Assembly (NCBI RefSeq): GCF_021130785.1
Contig: NC_060207.1
Coordinates: 4,539,001 to 4,603,000, forward strand
DNA from: Homalodisca vitripennis
Lineage: Eukaryota; Arthropoda; Insecta; Hemiptera; Cicadellidae
DNA: 64,000 nucleotides
Direction of reading: 5' to 3'
Every line of letters begins with the position of its first letter. The first letter of the stretch is position 1. A model generated the notes under the pieces. The model made no database searches and had not been told where the DNA came from. It was given only the letters and a program-made list of their open reading frames with translations. Below are positions 1 to 11,229 of the stretch, in pieces. The position numbers and the translations under genes are program-made.

Positions 1-148
1 AAAAAATAATAAATCTGTATGTATTCAAGACCATGAAACTACATCTAATAATTTCTAAAGTCTAGAAATTAACTTCAGAAACAAAATAAAAAAATATTTA
101 TTACAACTTACCAGTATTTACAATATTTACAAGTGTAGTCCAACAGTT

Positions 149-2076
149 TTATTCTGAATCGCTGTTGGTTGCCTTCCTCTTCTTACCAACTACTGTTGGT
201 CTATAGAAGTGTTCTAGAAGGTGGTAACAATTCTGATGGACCCCGCAGTTGCAGCCTGGACAAAAATAGCTGGTCCTTTTCTTTATTTTGTGTTTTTTCA
301 TTACACACAGCACACAACCGATTATTTTTGTTGGGGAGTAAAGTGAGTTCGTTGCACTGGACCGACTACATCACCACCCGCTCCTGGGATTGGTAACTGT
401 CCTTGAGTTTCATTAGGAGCTGCACTCAATTCCTCTATTATGCTGACTCCTATAAAATCTCTTCGAGACATGGGCTGATCACTATTACTTTTGTACAGTA
501 TATATGCATTATGCAAAGACATATCAAGGAAGTTTGAGAAAATATTCTTCCAATACCTTCTAGTTGGTCTACTGCAGGTGGCATGGTAGATACTTTTATC
601 CTTTACGTCAAACAACCTCCCATAAAGGAATTGTATTTGGCAATATTAGAACAGGTTTCTCCACTTCAGTACCTTCTTTTACTCCTCACACAACTGCATT
701 CTCTGCATGTACAGCGGTAGACAAACAATAGACTGGCTTACTAGATTTTTTCTCTCTAAAGCCTACAAGTAGGCAAAACATTTTTCCTAAAATAAACAAT
801 TTCTTTTGGTTGTAAATTTTTGTTGATTAAAGATTTTGACAGTCCCTTTAGAATTTTTTCCTAATCGTTCCTGTGAGGTATGTGTTTCTTTCAAAGAGTT
901 TTTTCTGCTAGGGGAATTTTAGTGTACCAGTTATCCGTAAATAAGTGGTATCCTTTGTCCAGTAGATTCAGATTGTTCTAAAAGGTAGATAATCTACCCT
1001 CTGTGCCAATGGATCAGTGCCGTCTGATAAAAAATTCATGCCCACAATACAATTCAGAATGAATCATGTAGCTAGTCCTGCTATCACATACCTCAAAGTT
1101 TTTCAAACCAAATCTGCAGTGCCTTTTGTTTGGCATATATTGTAAATAAACCATTCTGTTTTTCATGCCTATTAGACTTTTCGTCTATACAAATGTTTTG
1201 GGAAGGTACAAAGTACTTTTTGAAATTATGGTTAAGTTCGTCAATGTAAGGTCTGACTTTGTGCCATGGGTCATGACCGGGTTGTCCTTTTTGAGGATTT
1301 TCTGTAGAATTGAGATGAAGCATTGCATTTATCATTTGAAAATCGTCTGAGAGACATTACTTTTTTGGAAAAAAAATGGTAAATGTTGGCTTGAGTTGGT
1401 ATCCCAGTAATGAACAATATGTTACGGAATGATAACCCCATATTGATCACTACAGAAATGTATTTTTTTATTTCTTACAGGTACCCATTTATTTAACCCT
1501 ACTATGCGTTTTCAATTTGCCGTCCTTCATTCCTAGCCTTATCAATAATATTTTGAGCATTAATATTTGTTTCTCGAGATATCAGTCTCCAGATTGTTTG
1601 CGTGAAGAATAGATACAGGTACATTATTGGTGGTGAGTTTCTTGCAGGACAATTTCTAGGTCCGTATATTAGATTCCCTAACCAAAAAGGGTATTTCTTT
1701 TACAGGTTCAGGGGGGGGAAGACAGACACCCATACAGAGTCAACAGGATCAGTAACTTGGGGGATCAGGTCTGGAACTAGGCCCAGAAATGTCAAACAGG
1801 TTGGGAGATTCAGGCCTAGGCCTAGAGTTGAGGTTAGGCCTACATGGAGCTTGCGGCACATTTTCCAAATGTTGTTCAAGGTTCCACTCATCAATTTCAT
1901 CAGCAATTGGGCAACATAATCATCGTCTGATGAGCTATCAGATAAGCTATCACTAAAGTTACACTTTCCCTTGTAATGTCGAAATCAGAATCCTGTCCTT
2001 CATCATCACTTGACATAGGCTCACCCACTAACTCCCTCAAATCACTTGAACGATCTTTATAGTTTGTGGAAGACAT
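149..2076 (-). pseudogene. piggyBac transposase, degenerate
   Basis: The likely start is the ATG at 2076, reading MSSTNYKDRSSDLRELVGEP and continuing as an acidic Ser/Asp-rich N-terminus. Around 1093-1330 the text DPWHKVRPYIDELNHNFKKY and ICIDEKSNR matches the piggyBac core, where a KIRP...D segment precedes the SIDE motif. Around 480-600 the text LDMSLHNAYILYK matches the late conserved block. At about 165-310 a Cys/His cluster (VLCVMKKHK, then FCPGCNCGVHQNCYHLLEH) corresponds to the C-terminal zinc finger, followed by a TAA at 149-151. Several stops and frame changes separate these blocks, so it is a dead gene. Confidence 0.8.
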
Positions 2077-2401
2077 ATTTTTCACTAATACGGAAAAAAA
2101 AGGTTACTAAATACACTGAAATAATATAATATTATCACTACTGAACCTAAATAACACAAGTAAACAAACGCTACGTGACTGCACAAAGACACGACACGAC
2201 GTCAACATAGCAACCAGCCACCAGCTGTCTTCATTCCAGCTGTCAGTATTTCACAACACATAGAGGAAAATAAAAGTGCAATACAACTTAAAAACTCGAT
2301 ATTAGAGAAGTTTGGTTCTTCCTCTGTGCAACCATATAAGTTTTATCACGATCGGATAATATTTACGACTTCAAACGTTACGTAATATGAAACAAGCATG
2401 T

Positions 2402-2478
2402 TAATGCGCCGTATATACGGCATTGGCGTCTGACGACGGCCTAATGCGCCGTATATACGGCGCGCGCCACTTCTAGGG
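2402..2478. repeat. piggyBac terminal and subterminal repeats
   Basis: The motif AATGCGCCGTATATACGG occurs twice within 80 bases of the terminus (about 2403-2420 and 2443-2460). Its core GCCGTATATACGGC is a perfect palindrome. Such subterminal repeats are usual transposase-binding sites in piggyBac elements; that role is inferred here. Confidence 0.7.
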
Positions 2479-2482
2479 TTAA

Positions 2483-3129
2483 ACAAGGTAAGTACTGGAA
2501 TTTTAATAAAACTTTCAATACATGTTCTACTGTATTATATTACTACCCTCAATTTAGGCTGCACCTATTTTTGGATATTTATCGATTTCACAAGTAAATT
2601 CTGAAAAACCAAATCTAGGCTATGAATAGCCGTACCTGAAAAACATAGGAGCCGATTTTGATAAACTTTCTATGGCACATTCATTACATGGTCTACTATC
2701 GAATAACGAGTGTATGCCGCTTATTAGAGTCTCCCTGTCTACTATACTACCATATAACCTTCATTCTTAGGCTGCACCTATTTTCAGAGATAGCCTATAT
2801 CGATTTTATATGTCAAATACTAGACAATGTAACAAAAACTGTAAAAACCTCAGTTACTTATTACTATTTTGAAGGATAAATGTGTCTAACATCTTTATTC
2901 TTTATTCCAATGACATCTGACAATTCAATCAAACAATAATATTGTAAGAAACTATGTACTAAGATGAATAAAATATATGAAACAAAGAGAAAAATTACAA
3001 TGAAAATATACATGCAATATACAATGACAATTCAATTTTAATACTATTAATAAATATAGACTATGAAAGTATTAACAAGGATAACGACAAATGAGGGTGC
3101 ATTAAGAATTAAATGTGTCAGTGTATTAA
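2483..3129. other. AT-rich spacer, no gene seen
   Basis: No splice-consistent coding segment or recognised transposon was found. A phrase with TAGGCTGCACCTATTTT occurs twice (near 2558 and 2768), a small local duplication. Confidence 0.5.
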
Positions 3130-3687
3130 TTGAAGGAAGGTCAGAGACAATTCTTAAAGGGGCTAGCTACTTTTGATGTAGAAGAGGTCCAAGTCCTCGG
3201 AGATAGCATCCTTAGCAGCGGACTGTTCATGGCATAATTCATTGAGACTACTGGTCTTGGAAAGACATCACATGACCTTTTTCCGGCAGGCACTATGAAT
3301 GTGATTCTCTGGAGAAGGTTGGGACAGTCCACTTCGGAGTTGGCCAAGCAGTGTAAGAACATTATGTCCTAAACAATGTGTCTTTCCTCGAGAAATGACA
3401 GATTGAGAAGACTAACAGTATCAAGCAAGTGTGTTTCAGCGTATCTGAACTCAAGAGTGTACCCAACATGTGGAGGAAATTATTTTGCACCTTTTAGATT
3501 GGATTTTAGATAGGCATGATGAGGGGCCAGACGACACTACAGTACTCCAGATGAGGTTTGACGAACGAAGAGTAGAGCAGCTTAAGAGAACGGGTACTGT
3601 TAAATATTCTATGGAGGAGATGGATGAGACAAAGCATGCGCAGTGCTCTGGTGCAGGAGGCATGATGTACGTTTGAGGATAGCATCA

Positions 3688-3690
<3 letters not shown>
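3130..3690 (-). mobile_element. jockey-like LINE ORF2 C-terminal fragment
   Basis: Minus-strand translation gives LKLLYSSFVKPHLEYCSVVW near 3510-3590, the conserved segment after the reverse-transcriptase thumb in jockey/CR1-type LINEs. Further on, LANSEVDCPNLLQRITFIVP and MNYAMNSPLLRM (3140-3345) match the C-terminal tail of the same ORF. The pieces lie in different frames, so the copy is dead. A long (TA)n array lies just upstream of it on that strand. Confidence 0.7.

Positions 3691-3742
<52 letters not shown>
3691..3742. repeat. (TA)n microsatellite
   Basis: About 52 bases of uninterrupted TA alternation. Confidence 0.95.
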
Positions 3743-3747
<5 letters not shown>

Positions 3748-4035
3748 AAACAGCTTTATACACTGATAAAGGCTAATATTGCAGTGGAAGGTAATGCATA
3801 GCCATTTGTCTGTGTTCAGAGACATCAAGTAAGTACCACACCATTCCACAATACAATCCAGTCCATCTTAAAGGTCAGGTTTCATCAAAGCAAACTTTCA
3901 TGTGTTCTAACATGCAAGTAACTTGTGTTTTCTCTTAAGTTACAATACACCATTTTGGATAAATTGTAACTTTATTTCTCTTATTACTTTTGTCTGTTTT
4001 TTAAATAAAATCTTACTGAATGTTTTGTTTTACAG

Positions 4036-4266
4036 ATTGAAAATGTGGCACAGATTCATTTTGGGTGTTCTCACAGTACCAAAATTGCTCTTTTAAGTAA
4101 ACATTTTAAGAACTATAGAAGAAATGTTTTTAGTACTGGACCACAAATTAGGTTTGAGAGCTCAAATGTTTCGACTCACCAAAGTACAGTTGAGAGCACT
4201 ACTGGCTTAGATCCCATCCCAGAACCCCCAGTTCCTTTATCAGAGATAACAGAGGCAGCGATCAAG
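4036..4266 (+). CDS. OXA1L: OXA1L, first recognised coding exon (presequence/linker)
   Basis: OXA1L inserts nuclear- and mitochondrially-encoded proteins into the mitochondrial inner membrane and is needed for respiratory-complex assembly. This exon has a TTTTACAG acceptor and a GTGAGT donor and holds 77 codons. It reads as a basic, Ser-rich stretch (KHFKNYRRNVFSTG) of the kind seen near mitochondrial presequences, then GLDPIPEPPVPLSEITEAAI. No in-frame ATG precedes it: an in-frame TAA lies at 4006-4008 behind the acceptor, so a start exon must lie further upstream. An ATG at 4043 opens a different frame that stops after 17 codons. The exon set from here to 32543 totals 1560 nt (519 residues), somewhat longer than typical OXA1L, mainly from exons 1-4. 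Membership rests on the downstream conserved core. Confidence 0.7.
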
Positions 4267-4779
4267 GTGAGTCTAGGCTTAACCTGGTATTTTGTTTTAG
4301 TCTAAAATTAGTATACATTGTACAGAACTTGTACTTTTAATGTCTCATATATATTTCAGATGACTAGACTTTTGTTTCTCTCATTGTAAAAAATATATAT
4401 CTTGAAGTTAATAATAACACTGGAACTGGCAGTCATTTTTTCTTCAGATGGCAGACCACTTTTGAGTGTTTAACTGCTCTTTAGAAGTTTTTGGATAAAT
4501 ACATTTCTACTATAAACCTATATATATATATATATATAGATTATTTTTCCAGGAGAATGTGGAGATAATTATGGTATAAAAACATTATGCATAAACGATT
4601 AAAAAATATGACTACACTGAAAAAATTCTTTTTTTAAGTGGTGAGACTGCACTTGGTAAAGTGTGATAGTATGATAAATATTAGAATCTGAGTTAGCCAA
4701 TTTATTCTTCATTTTACCAAGTTTTAGAAAATATATAATGGTATCCGGGTTCTCTTGAAGGAAAATTTTATATATATTG

Positions 4780-5175
4780 ATAATAAATACAAAATAATTG
4801 AATCGTAAAAACTGAGGGCTCTGTGGTGTAATGGTAGCACATTCACCCGGCAAATGAGAGATCTGAGTTCGAATCCCGGCGGAGCAAGTACTTTTTGCGA
4901 GTCAATGTTTATTGAAATTAATTTATACAAATTTAATGTAAATAAAAGTCATTTGACAGGTATTTGGTCTTCGGATCATATGTTAGTTTTCTTATTTAAA
5001 CGCATACGTGACAGATACGGCCAAATACAAAATAATTGAATCGTAAAAAGTGAGGGCTCTGTGGTGTAATGGTAGCACATTCATCCGGCAAGTGAGAGAT
5101 CCGGGTTCGAATCCCAGCGGAGCAAGTACTTTTTGCGAGTCAATGTTTATTGAAATTAAATTTATACAAATTTAA
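4780..5175 (+). repeat. Two tandem tRNA-like SINE copies
   Basis: A tRNA-like head beginning GGGCTCTGTGGTGTAATGG occurs at 4816 and again at 5054. Each has an A-box-like TGGTGTAATGG and a B-box GTTCGAATCC, followed by a shared tail (GTACTTTTTGCGAGTCAATG...). The copies are 238 bases apart. The anticodon loop reads CCGGCAA with C at position 33, and the acceptor stem pairs poorly, so neither is a functional tRNA. Related minus-strand copies lie at 33950-34070 and 45487-45715. The second copy ends directly in a microsatellite. Confidence 0.75.
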
Positions 5176-5195
5176 TGTGTGTGTGTGTGTGTGTA

Positions 5196-5240
<45 letters not shown>

Positions 5241-5242
5241 TA
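5176..5242. repeat. (GT)n(AT)n microsatellite at SINE tail
   Basis: A GT run passes into AT alternation immediately after the tail of the second SINE copy. Confidence 0.9.
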
Positions 5243-5394
5243 ATCCACAAATAGTACACTGTAGGCTAAATTTGTTACTATGGGTATGATTATTTTCAAA
5301 AGTGAAAAAAAAAAAAATAATTTTTACTCTGAATGTTTCCAAAATATACCAGAGAATTGTGTGCATTACAAAATAATAAATAAATAATACTTAC

Positions 5395-5501
5395 CTGGTC
5401 TCCTACAAGTGTACGCTTGTAGGTGCTTAGGCGTAAAGTGGAGTTTAGAGTGACAAGTTTCAAAAGATCAAGTTTCTTCTTATGTAAATTTTGAACTTTT
5501 G
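5395..5501 (-). CDS. Candidate internal exon of an unrecognised gene
   Basis: On the minus strand a good acceptor (ATATTTCAG) and a consensus donor (CAG|GTAAGTAT) bracket 107 bases that stay open in one frame. After two leading bases it reads KVQNLHKKKLDLLKLVTLNS and then TLRLSTYKRTLVGDQ, ending in phase 0. The composition is Lys/Leu-rich and could form a coiled coil. It lies inside the first visible OXA1L intron, on the opposite strand. I do not recognise the family and found no partner exon nearby, so it could be one exon of a nested gene or a chance open segment. The strength of both splice sites is the main support. Confidence 0.4.
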
Positions 5502-6560
5502 CTGAAATATTGTCTTAGTTTGGGGTTCCAGAAAGCACAAAGGGAGACCTAGGTGTCACTATCAAGGCTAAAGTTATCAGTCTGACAGCTCAACAAGTTC
5601 TATAAAGTCAAAAATCAGCACAATTTTGGGACATTATTGAAATGAGAGCCTAAAACAAAGCTATAGGCCAACATAATAAACCATGCCCATGATATATCAC
5701 TAATATTGTAGCTCTCCGCTAACACTTCCACTGCACTGCACAATAGTGTAGATTGACTAATTTCAACTTATCACATATAAAACCATGACACGAAAACATT
5801 ACACATTGATTTAAAAAGATCCATAATAAACTCGTTTTTATAAGTCGTTAACACTATCTCTCGAAATAAATACTTTTTTGTAAGTAAATCTAAAGGTCAA
5901 AACAGACAAACTCCTGCTTCAAAATGGCTACATGAAGACGATTGTTCTGGCTAGTTTGTCACTGTGATATCACTGCTGCCAAAACAGCAAAACAAATTCA
6001 CCATTGAAATCAGCAATTCTTTCTGTTTAAAATGGTATATAAATAATGGTGGTAGTGATGACTTAGGTACTATATGAACTGCCAGAACGTGTGTGTCAGA
6101 TCAACATTTTAATGTCGATTTTTAGTTTCAGGAATTATTAAGTCTAGCTGTAGTTTTATGACAGAACAAAATGATAAAATTCACGAATAAATAATGAATT
6201 ATTTGTAAATCTCGCTTTAGAAGCTTGGAGTAATATTGCAAAAAGATATGTAATTACAGGTGTGACTCAGAGGAAGTAAGATAACCATTATTTTTCTTGC
6301 CAAAGTGGTAGACTAATTTTGAACTTGTATTTGAGCGTTTTACAAGAATAAAACTGTTTTGCATAGAAAAGCTTAGGTTTTTTGTTTTCTACCTATTTTA
6401 TTGGGAAAATTATTTTTATGACACAAAAGTGCTGAAATTCAGTTAACAAAACTAACATGGTTTATAACGTTTTCATAAAAACGAGGAGACAATGTCATCT
6501 CGGCATTATAATTTACAAGGTAGGTATTACAACTTAAATTTAGGTTATTTTTTTTTTTTA
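5502..6560. other. OXA1L intron sequence, no gene seen
   Basis: AT-rich intron with no recognisable coding segment or element termini. Confidence 0.5.
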
Positions 6561-6587
6561 ATTGAGATAACAGATGATTTGATAGCA

Positions 6588-6667
6588 TGACACGCAAGTG
6601 CATCTTCAGCACAGCACGAAGCGTCTTATTATTTGATGCTTTATGCTGATGATGCACTTGCATGTCA
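6588..6667. repeat. Imperfect palindrome, 24-base arms
   Basis: TGACACGCAAGTGCATCTTC (from 6588) is the inverted counterpart of the segment ending at 6667. The arms are 24 bases with two mismatches, around a 32-base loop. It may be part of a small foldback transposon. Confidence 0.7.
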
Positions 6668-6864
6668 GGTTTTTTTGTATTCGAAAAATACAGAAATAAA
6701 GTAAAATTGACACAAGTTTGTTGTTTTCATTTAAAAGAAATAGTTTCAAGCACATACTCAAATAAAAATTCAAAAACATACTTCAGCACACAGCATGGTG
6801 CATTAAAGATAATTAAATTGAACATGTTAATTTATAAAGAAATCTTTATTGAATTCAGAATCGA

Positions 6865-6960
6865 GACTCAGGACAAAATTTAGGTATTGGTATCAGAATT
6901 GCAATAAAATATTTTTGGTGTGGCCCATCCCTAATAAAAATAGAGGATGGGGCTATATTC
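6865..6960 (-). repeat. Dispersed repeat resembling a hAT-type terminus
   Basis: Read on the minus strand it begins GGGATGGGCCACACC, then AAAATATTTT and an AATTCTGATACCAATACC string. A related sequence, GGGTGGGCTGAGACCAAAAT, lies on the plus strand at 21268. GGGTGGGC-type ends are common in insect hAT MITEs; the assignment is tentative. Confidence 0.4.
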
Positions 6961-7578
6961 CTATTCCTTCGTAACACGCTCCAATCAGAATCAATTTTTT
7001 TAATTGGCTCAGTATTTATAAGCAACAATATTATAGTAATGTGCTTGTATTAAAGGAGTTAGTAATTTAAACTAGCTTCGAAAAATAATTGTTAATTTGT
7101 GCATGTGGAGAACTGTAATGATTTATTCTTTTTTTTCAGATGCAAAATCTAAACCATAAGTTAATTTAAGAAAACAGTAAAACGCACCTAAGTCAAGATA
7201 TGCAATAAATAATTTTGTGCCAAACGCATAATATGATACCTAACTCGCATATTGGAGTAAAATAGAAAACACTTGCTAATAGTAAACAAATGTGGGCTTG
7301 CTCTCTCATGCCCTAACACTAACATTAGAATACAGTAGCATCGACTTGTCTGCACATAACCAGTACAACTACGTGGCGATAAAAACTAGGTTTCTTCAGT
7401 ACTTATGCATTTAACTTTATGATAATCAGGTTTCAATATTTTTGTTGAATTTGAGAAATTGTATCCTGTGTAGTCTTTATTTTTAAAATGGAATTGTCAA
7501 TAACTTTTTCTCTGATTGTTATTGGTAAAGTGGTATGTGTTAAGCAGGTGTGGCTGTGTTCTTGTTTTTGTTCACTAG
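6961..7578. other. OXA1L intron sequence, no gene seen
   Basis: AT-rich intron up to the next acceptor; nothing recognised. Confidence 0.5.
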
Positions 7579-7710
7579 TTTGCAGAGTTGATATCTTCAT
7601 TTGGATATACAGATGGAACAGAAAGTCATTATCTAGAAGATGTAAAAGCTGCGGACACTTTGTCAAATCCAATGTCTTCAAAGCCTGAAATATATAAGAC
7701 AGCTATTGAG
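7579..7710 (+). CDS. OXA1L: OXA1L exon (N-terminal linker)
   Basis: Acceptor TTCACTAG, donor GAG|GTACAA, 44 codons in phase 0, reading FAELISSFGYTDGTESHYLE and ending YKTAIE. It is a hydrophilic, poorly conserved linker before the membrane core. It is supported by frame continuity with its neighbours more than by family resemblance. A competing acceptor seven bases downstream would put a stop in frame at once. Confidence 0.6.
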
Positions 7711-8068
7711 GTACAATTTAAAGATCTTCTGAATGAGCCTCTTAGTATATTTATTTTGAGTTCTTTTTCTTTCCAATGTATCAGGAAATTTTGTTTAGTT
7801 TCTGTTTTCTTCCTGAATGAGCAGCAATATTCATCTTAAATATAATTTTCAATGTTATATTCATTTCAAAAATATTGAAATAATTCTTTTGAGAATTACA
7901 CAATTTTGTAGCATGCATTGGCTGTGTTTGTACCAGTAGTCTACTGTTACATTAGACTAAATATCTCCATGTTTATTTGATCAATTGAAAATTGTAATAG
8001 CTTAATAAATTTATTCATTATGTGATGATATTTTATATCAATGATCATACTTTCAACTCAATAATTAG

Positions 8069-8170
8069 ATTTGGAAAGATGCAGAGACATCACAATCTAA
8101 GTCGATTTCTTCAGATCCAGGTTCACTTGGCAAGGAAGCTGTGTTTGAAACTTCGGATTTAGATCACCAG
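8069..8170 (+). CDS. OXA1L: OXA1L exon (N-terminal linker)
   Basis: Acceptor ATAATTAG, donor CAG|GTAAAT, 34 codons in phase 0, reading IWKDAETSQSKSISSDPGSL and ending ETSDLDHQ. The composition is acidic and Ser-rich. It may be alternatively spliced, because it is a whole number of codons. Confidence 0.55.
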
Positions 8171-8329
8171 GTAAATATTTAGGGATCTTCGTAGATTTTC
8201 ATTTTGATTTTACTTTTTCTTCTTAAAATCTTTAGCTATGTTTTGTTTTACTTTCTTGAACTGCTTGAAGTGACCAAGTTACGAATACTATCGTTTTCTG
8301 TTTTACATTTTTCTTACTCGATTTACAAG

Positions 8330-8461
8330 CTGCCTTGTGGAAATGCTGCAGATGTTAGTTCTTCAGTTCAGGGATCAAACACCCCTAACTACACAAGTAT
8401 TTTTGATTCCTTGCCAGAACCTCCGGTCGTCTCGTCTCCGCTTGTCACATCAACAGCACAG
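8330..8461 (+). CDS. OXA1L: OXA1L exon (N-terminal linker, PEPPV motif)
   Basis: Acceptor TTTACAAG, donor CAG|GTATAA, 44 codons in phase 0. It reads LPCGNAADVSSS... and then FDSLPEPPVVSSPLVTSTAQ. The PEPPV string echoes IPEPPVPL in the exon at 4036-4266, so the N-terminal region may contain a duplicated module. All four linker exons are in phase 0 and can be skipped singly without losing frame. Confidence 0.6.
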
Positions 8462-9857
8462 GTATAAGAAGAGCATACTTTTATCAGTTTGGTGTTAATT
8501 ATGTATGATCATAAAGTATAACATTTAAATAAGTTAAGTTATGTGGTAACAGACACAATGTATCATCAAATCAACTTCATTTCAACATAATTTTGATCTG
8601 AATAAATCAAACTTTATTTTAAATTATTAGTATTTTAGAATAATAAAATGTTTAGTTTCAATTTTACAATTACTTATAAAAGTAACATAGCTATGGTGGG
8701 AAGGGATGATTCAATGTGGATTTTGATTTTGCTCCAGTTCATCTTCCTCTTAGTGCAGGAACTGAAATCTGATGCTGTAACAGACTTTACTCTTGGGATC
8801 GTGTCTAAAACATTGTATTACATTCAATTGTGAATCTTATGATAGAATGAGAATACCTCAACACATGGATTACACTATATTTTGTAGTCTATGTGTCTCT
8901 GATGTCGAGTATGACAGGATAACAGGATTTCGGACATTTACCATCGTTATGGTTACAAAAGATATAACAATGTTTCTATCTATAGGATTGGAATCTATCC
9001 TCTTCTCTAGGTGAGGGAGATATTAGTACATATAAAAATAAAGAACAGAAAGAAGACGAGAAGAAGGGAAAGAAGAGGGTTCCAACATACTCAAAAACTG
9101 GTTGGAGTCTCGTCCAGGCGTTGTCACTGCAAAGAATGCGTCACCAGCATAAGTCACGAGTACAAGAAACATAATCACAAATTATACCGGCACGGATAAA
9201 AGTGGGATACTAACACGAAAATCGATGTCGGCTCATTCTTTTGCACCACGTCGTGTCATCTGGAACAATGGGACAGGAAGGCGATGGTGAGGAGGAGGAA
9301 GGAGTAAAGGCAAGCCTCTTCCGGCCCTATGTGTTGGTCCTAATGTAGGGTGCAATAACGATGGCAAATGTCTGAAATTATCTACTGCATTAAATTGTTC
9401 TAAATATTCTATGTTCTATAATAAATGGAATTGTATTATTATTTAATTAATCATTAATATTTAATTGAGTTATTGCAGAGTTTTAGTGTTGTCGTACATT
9501 GTACTTGTTTACAATGAATTCAGAATCTTTGAATGGAATTATTTTTCAAATTTATTGTAATAACTTTCATATTTTAAACTTCTGGTAGTTGTCAGCCTTT
9601 TATAGAGTACTTGCAAAAATATCTCCCTCAAATTAAATATCCTTTTAGATTTATTGTTATTTGATTGATTTTATAATGTATGATAATCTCAAGTTGAACA
9701 TTTAGTTTATATACACATATTTCAATGTTTGTCTTCAGTGTTATTTTTTATAAGTTAAATAGTGTAGAGATAATAAAAATGAATACTCAAGTGTGTAAAA
9801 TTGGATAAAACTCTACTTGAACAGTGTTAAAACTTCAATTTCTGTTACTATTTGAAG
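8462..9857. other. OXA1L intron, one dispersed repeat
   Basis: No coding exon recognised. GATTACACTATATTTTGTAG (from about 8869), with following bases, recurs with few changes near 40360, marking a dispersed repeat of unknown type. A purine-rich stretch (9011-9100) encodes only low-complexity Lys/Arg. Confidence 0.45.
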
Positions 9858-9987
9858 GATTTCACTCTGGAGCCGACATTTGCCAGTCAAGGGCTGGGAG
9901 GTTGGACACCAGTTGGAATAGTCCAAAACTGCCTGGAATATCTCCATGTGGATTGTGGACTACCGTGGTGGGGAGCCGTCGTGTGTG
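9858..9987 (+). CDS. OXA1L: OXA1L exon: first conserved transmembrane region
   Basis: 130 bases, starting in phase 0 after TTTGAAG and ending one base into a Gly codon at GTGTG|GTAATA. It reads DFTLEPTFASQGLGGWTPVG, then IVQNCLEYLHVDCGLPWWGA. The LGGWTPVG-x-QNCLE-x-LHV and LPWWGA strings are hallmarks of the mitochondrial YidC/Oxa1 family at the entry to transmembrane segment 1. This exon anchors the gene identification. Confidence 0.9.
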
Positions 9988-11229
9988 GTAATACATTTTT
10001 TTTTAATATTTTAGCTTGCTTCTAAGTTTTAGTATTATACATTTTTAGTTGTATTTTGTGATTTAATTTCACTACATTATTATTAATATTTAAAACATTA
10101 AAATATAACTTATTTCCAAAAGAAGTATTTTTAGGATTTTAGACATCTTGATAAGAACTAAAAAAATATACAGTATGCATTGTAAACAGAAGATTTTTGA
10201 AGATTTTGTAATCCGTTTAAAAATTATGCATTTCTTAGGAAAGATAGAAAGGTGGATTGCTGAATTATGATCATTATAAGATAAGATTAAGATAGTAATG
10301 CAAAATCTTACAATCTATAAAAAATTATGATTATGGAATGCACCTTATCAACTAAAAGTACCTTAACAACATACTGTAATCTACAGTACAGGTACATCTA
10401 CTTTCAGCTGTTTTATCCCAGAAATGATGATTATGGACTGCCCATTATTGAATATGAGAGCCCTAACATGGTTTAGTCTACAATAAAGTGATTGTCTTTG
10501 TTATATCTCACAAACTGATAGCTATGGTCTACTCCTTATTAACTATAAGTACCTTACAACCTAGTTTTGTCCACAGTTCAGTGACACATATCTGCTTTCT
10601 GTTTTATCTATTGAGAAAGGTAAAGACATTGTGTCTTTTGAGCTGGTTTTAAAGGCCGAATGTTTAATAAGCAGACCAATATTTATCTATAATATACTTA
10701 AACAATACTATGCTGTGTTTGATAGTGGAAATCACTATAAAATGTACACAAAATAAGTAAAGGACAGTACAGTAATATGAAAAGTAGAAAATGCTTTTCA
10801 TTGTTTTAGATAGTGTTAGTTTGACATCTAATCTTGAATATACCAAATCTTCAACAAAGATTTGAATTGTAGGATCGATCGTTGGGATTCGACGTTTGAA
10901 TCTGCAGAGATCTGCCCTGTCGACAATATACAAATTACTGATTGCTATAACGGGGTTCTTGTACTTTTAATAAAACAATTAAATTATTATTGTATTTTTG
11001 TAAGTATTATTATGTTTGCAGTATTTTCTATCTCTATGTTCACACAGTGGCGTGATTCTGCTGCATTTATTCGCAGATGACAACTTGTTGGACACATCAA
11101 ATCTGTTTTATTGGTGAGACAATAATTATATCGTATGGCAAACGTCAATTAATATTGATATCTTAAAATTTCTGTCATTCATACTATAATACACATACAG
11201 ACATACAATCTTTACAGCCACACCTCTTT
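9988..11229. other. OXA1L intron, no gene seen
   Basis: AT-rich. A short phrase around CAAATTACTGATTGCTA (about 10930) reappears in altered form near 11893, suggesting an old local duplication. Confidence 0.45.

Larger units (their letters stand above)
1..2478 (-). mobile_element. piggyBac-type DNA transposon, decayed, left end outside window
   Basis: The right boundary is clear: TTAA at 2479-2482 is the piggyBac target site, and the element reads inward on the minus strand as CCCTAGAAGTGGCGCG, the CCCTA-type terminus of the superfamily. Transposase remains run on the minus strand from about 2076 to 149, so the opposite terminus lies before position 1. The coding part is broken by stops and frame changes, so this copy cannot encode its own transposase. 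Confidence 0.85.

Noticed and set aside
1493..1502. TTAACCCTA as a piggyBac left terminus
   Set aside because: Transposase text continues across it on the minus strand to position 149, so it is internal and coincidental.
4043..4096. ATG opening MWHRFILGVLTVPKLLF as the OXA1L start
   Set aside because: It stops after 17 codons in a frame different from the one continuing through the exon.
4816..4886. tRNA gene (also 5054-5124 and the minus-strand copy near 45560)
   Set aside because: A and B boxes are good, but the acceptor stem pairs poorly, position 33 is C, and the sequence is part of a repeated unit with shared flanks. Treated as SINE.
8648..8833. Extra OXA1L exon containing DFTLG, similar to DFTLE at 9858
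   Set aside because: Resemblance is only four residues and no splice pair keeps the frame.
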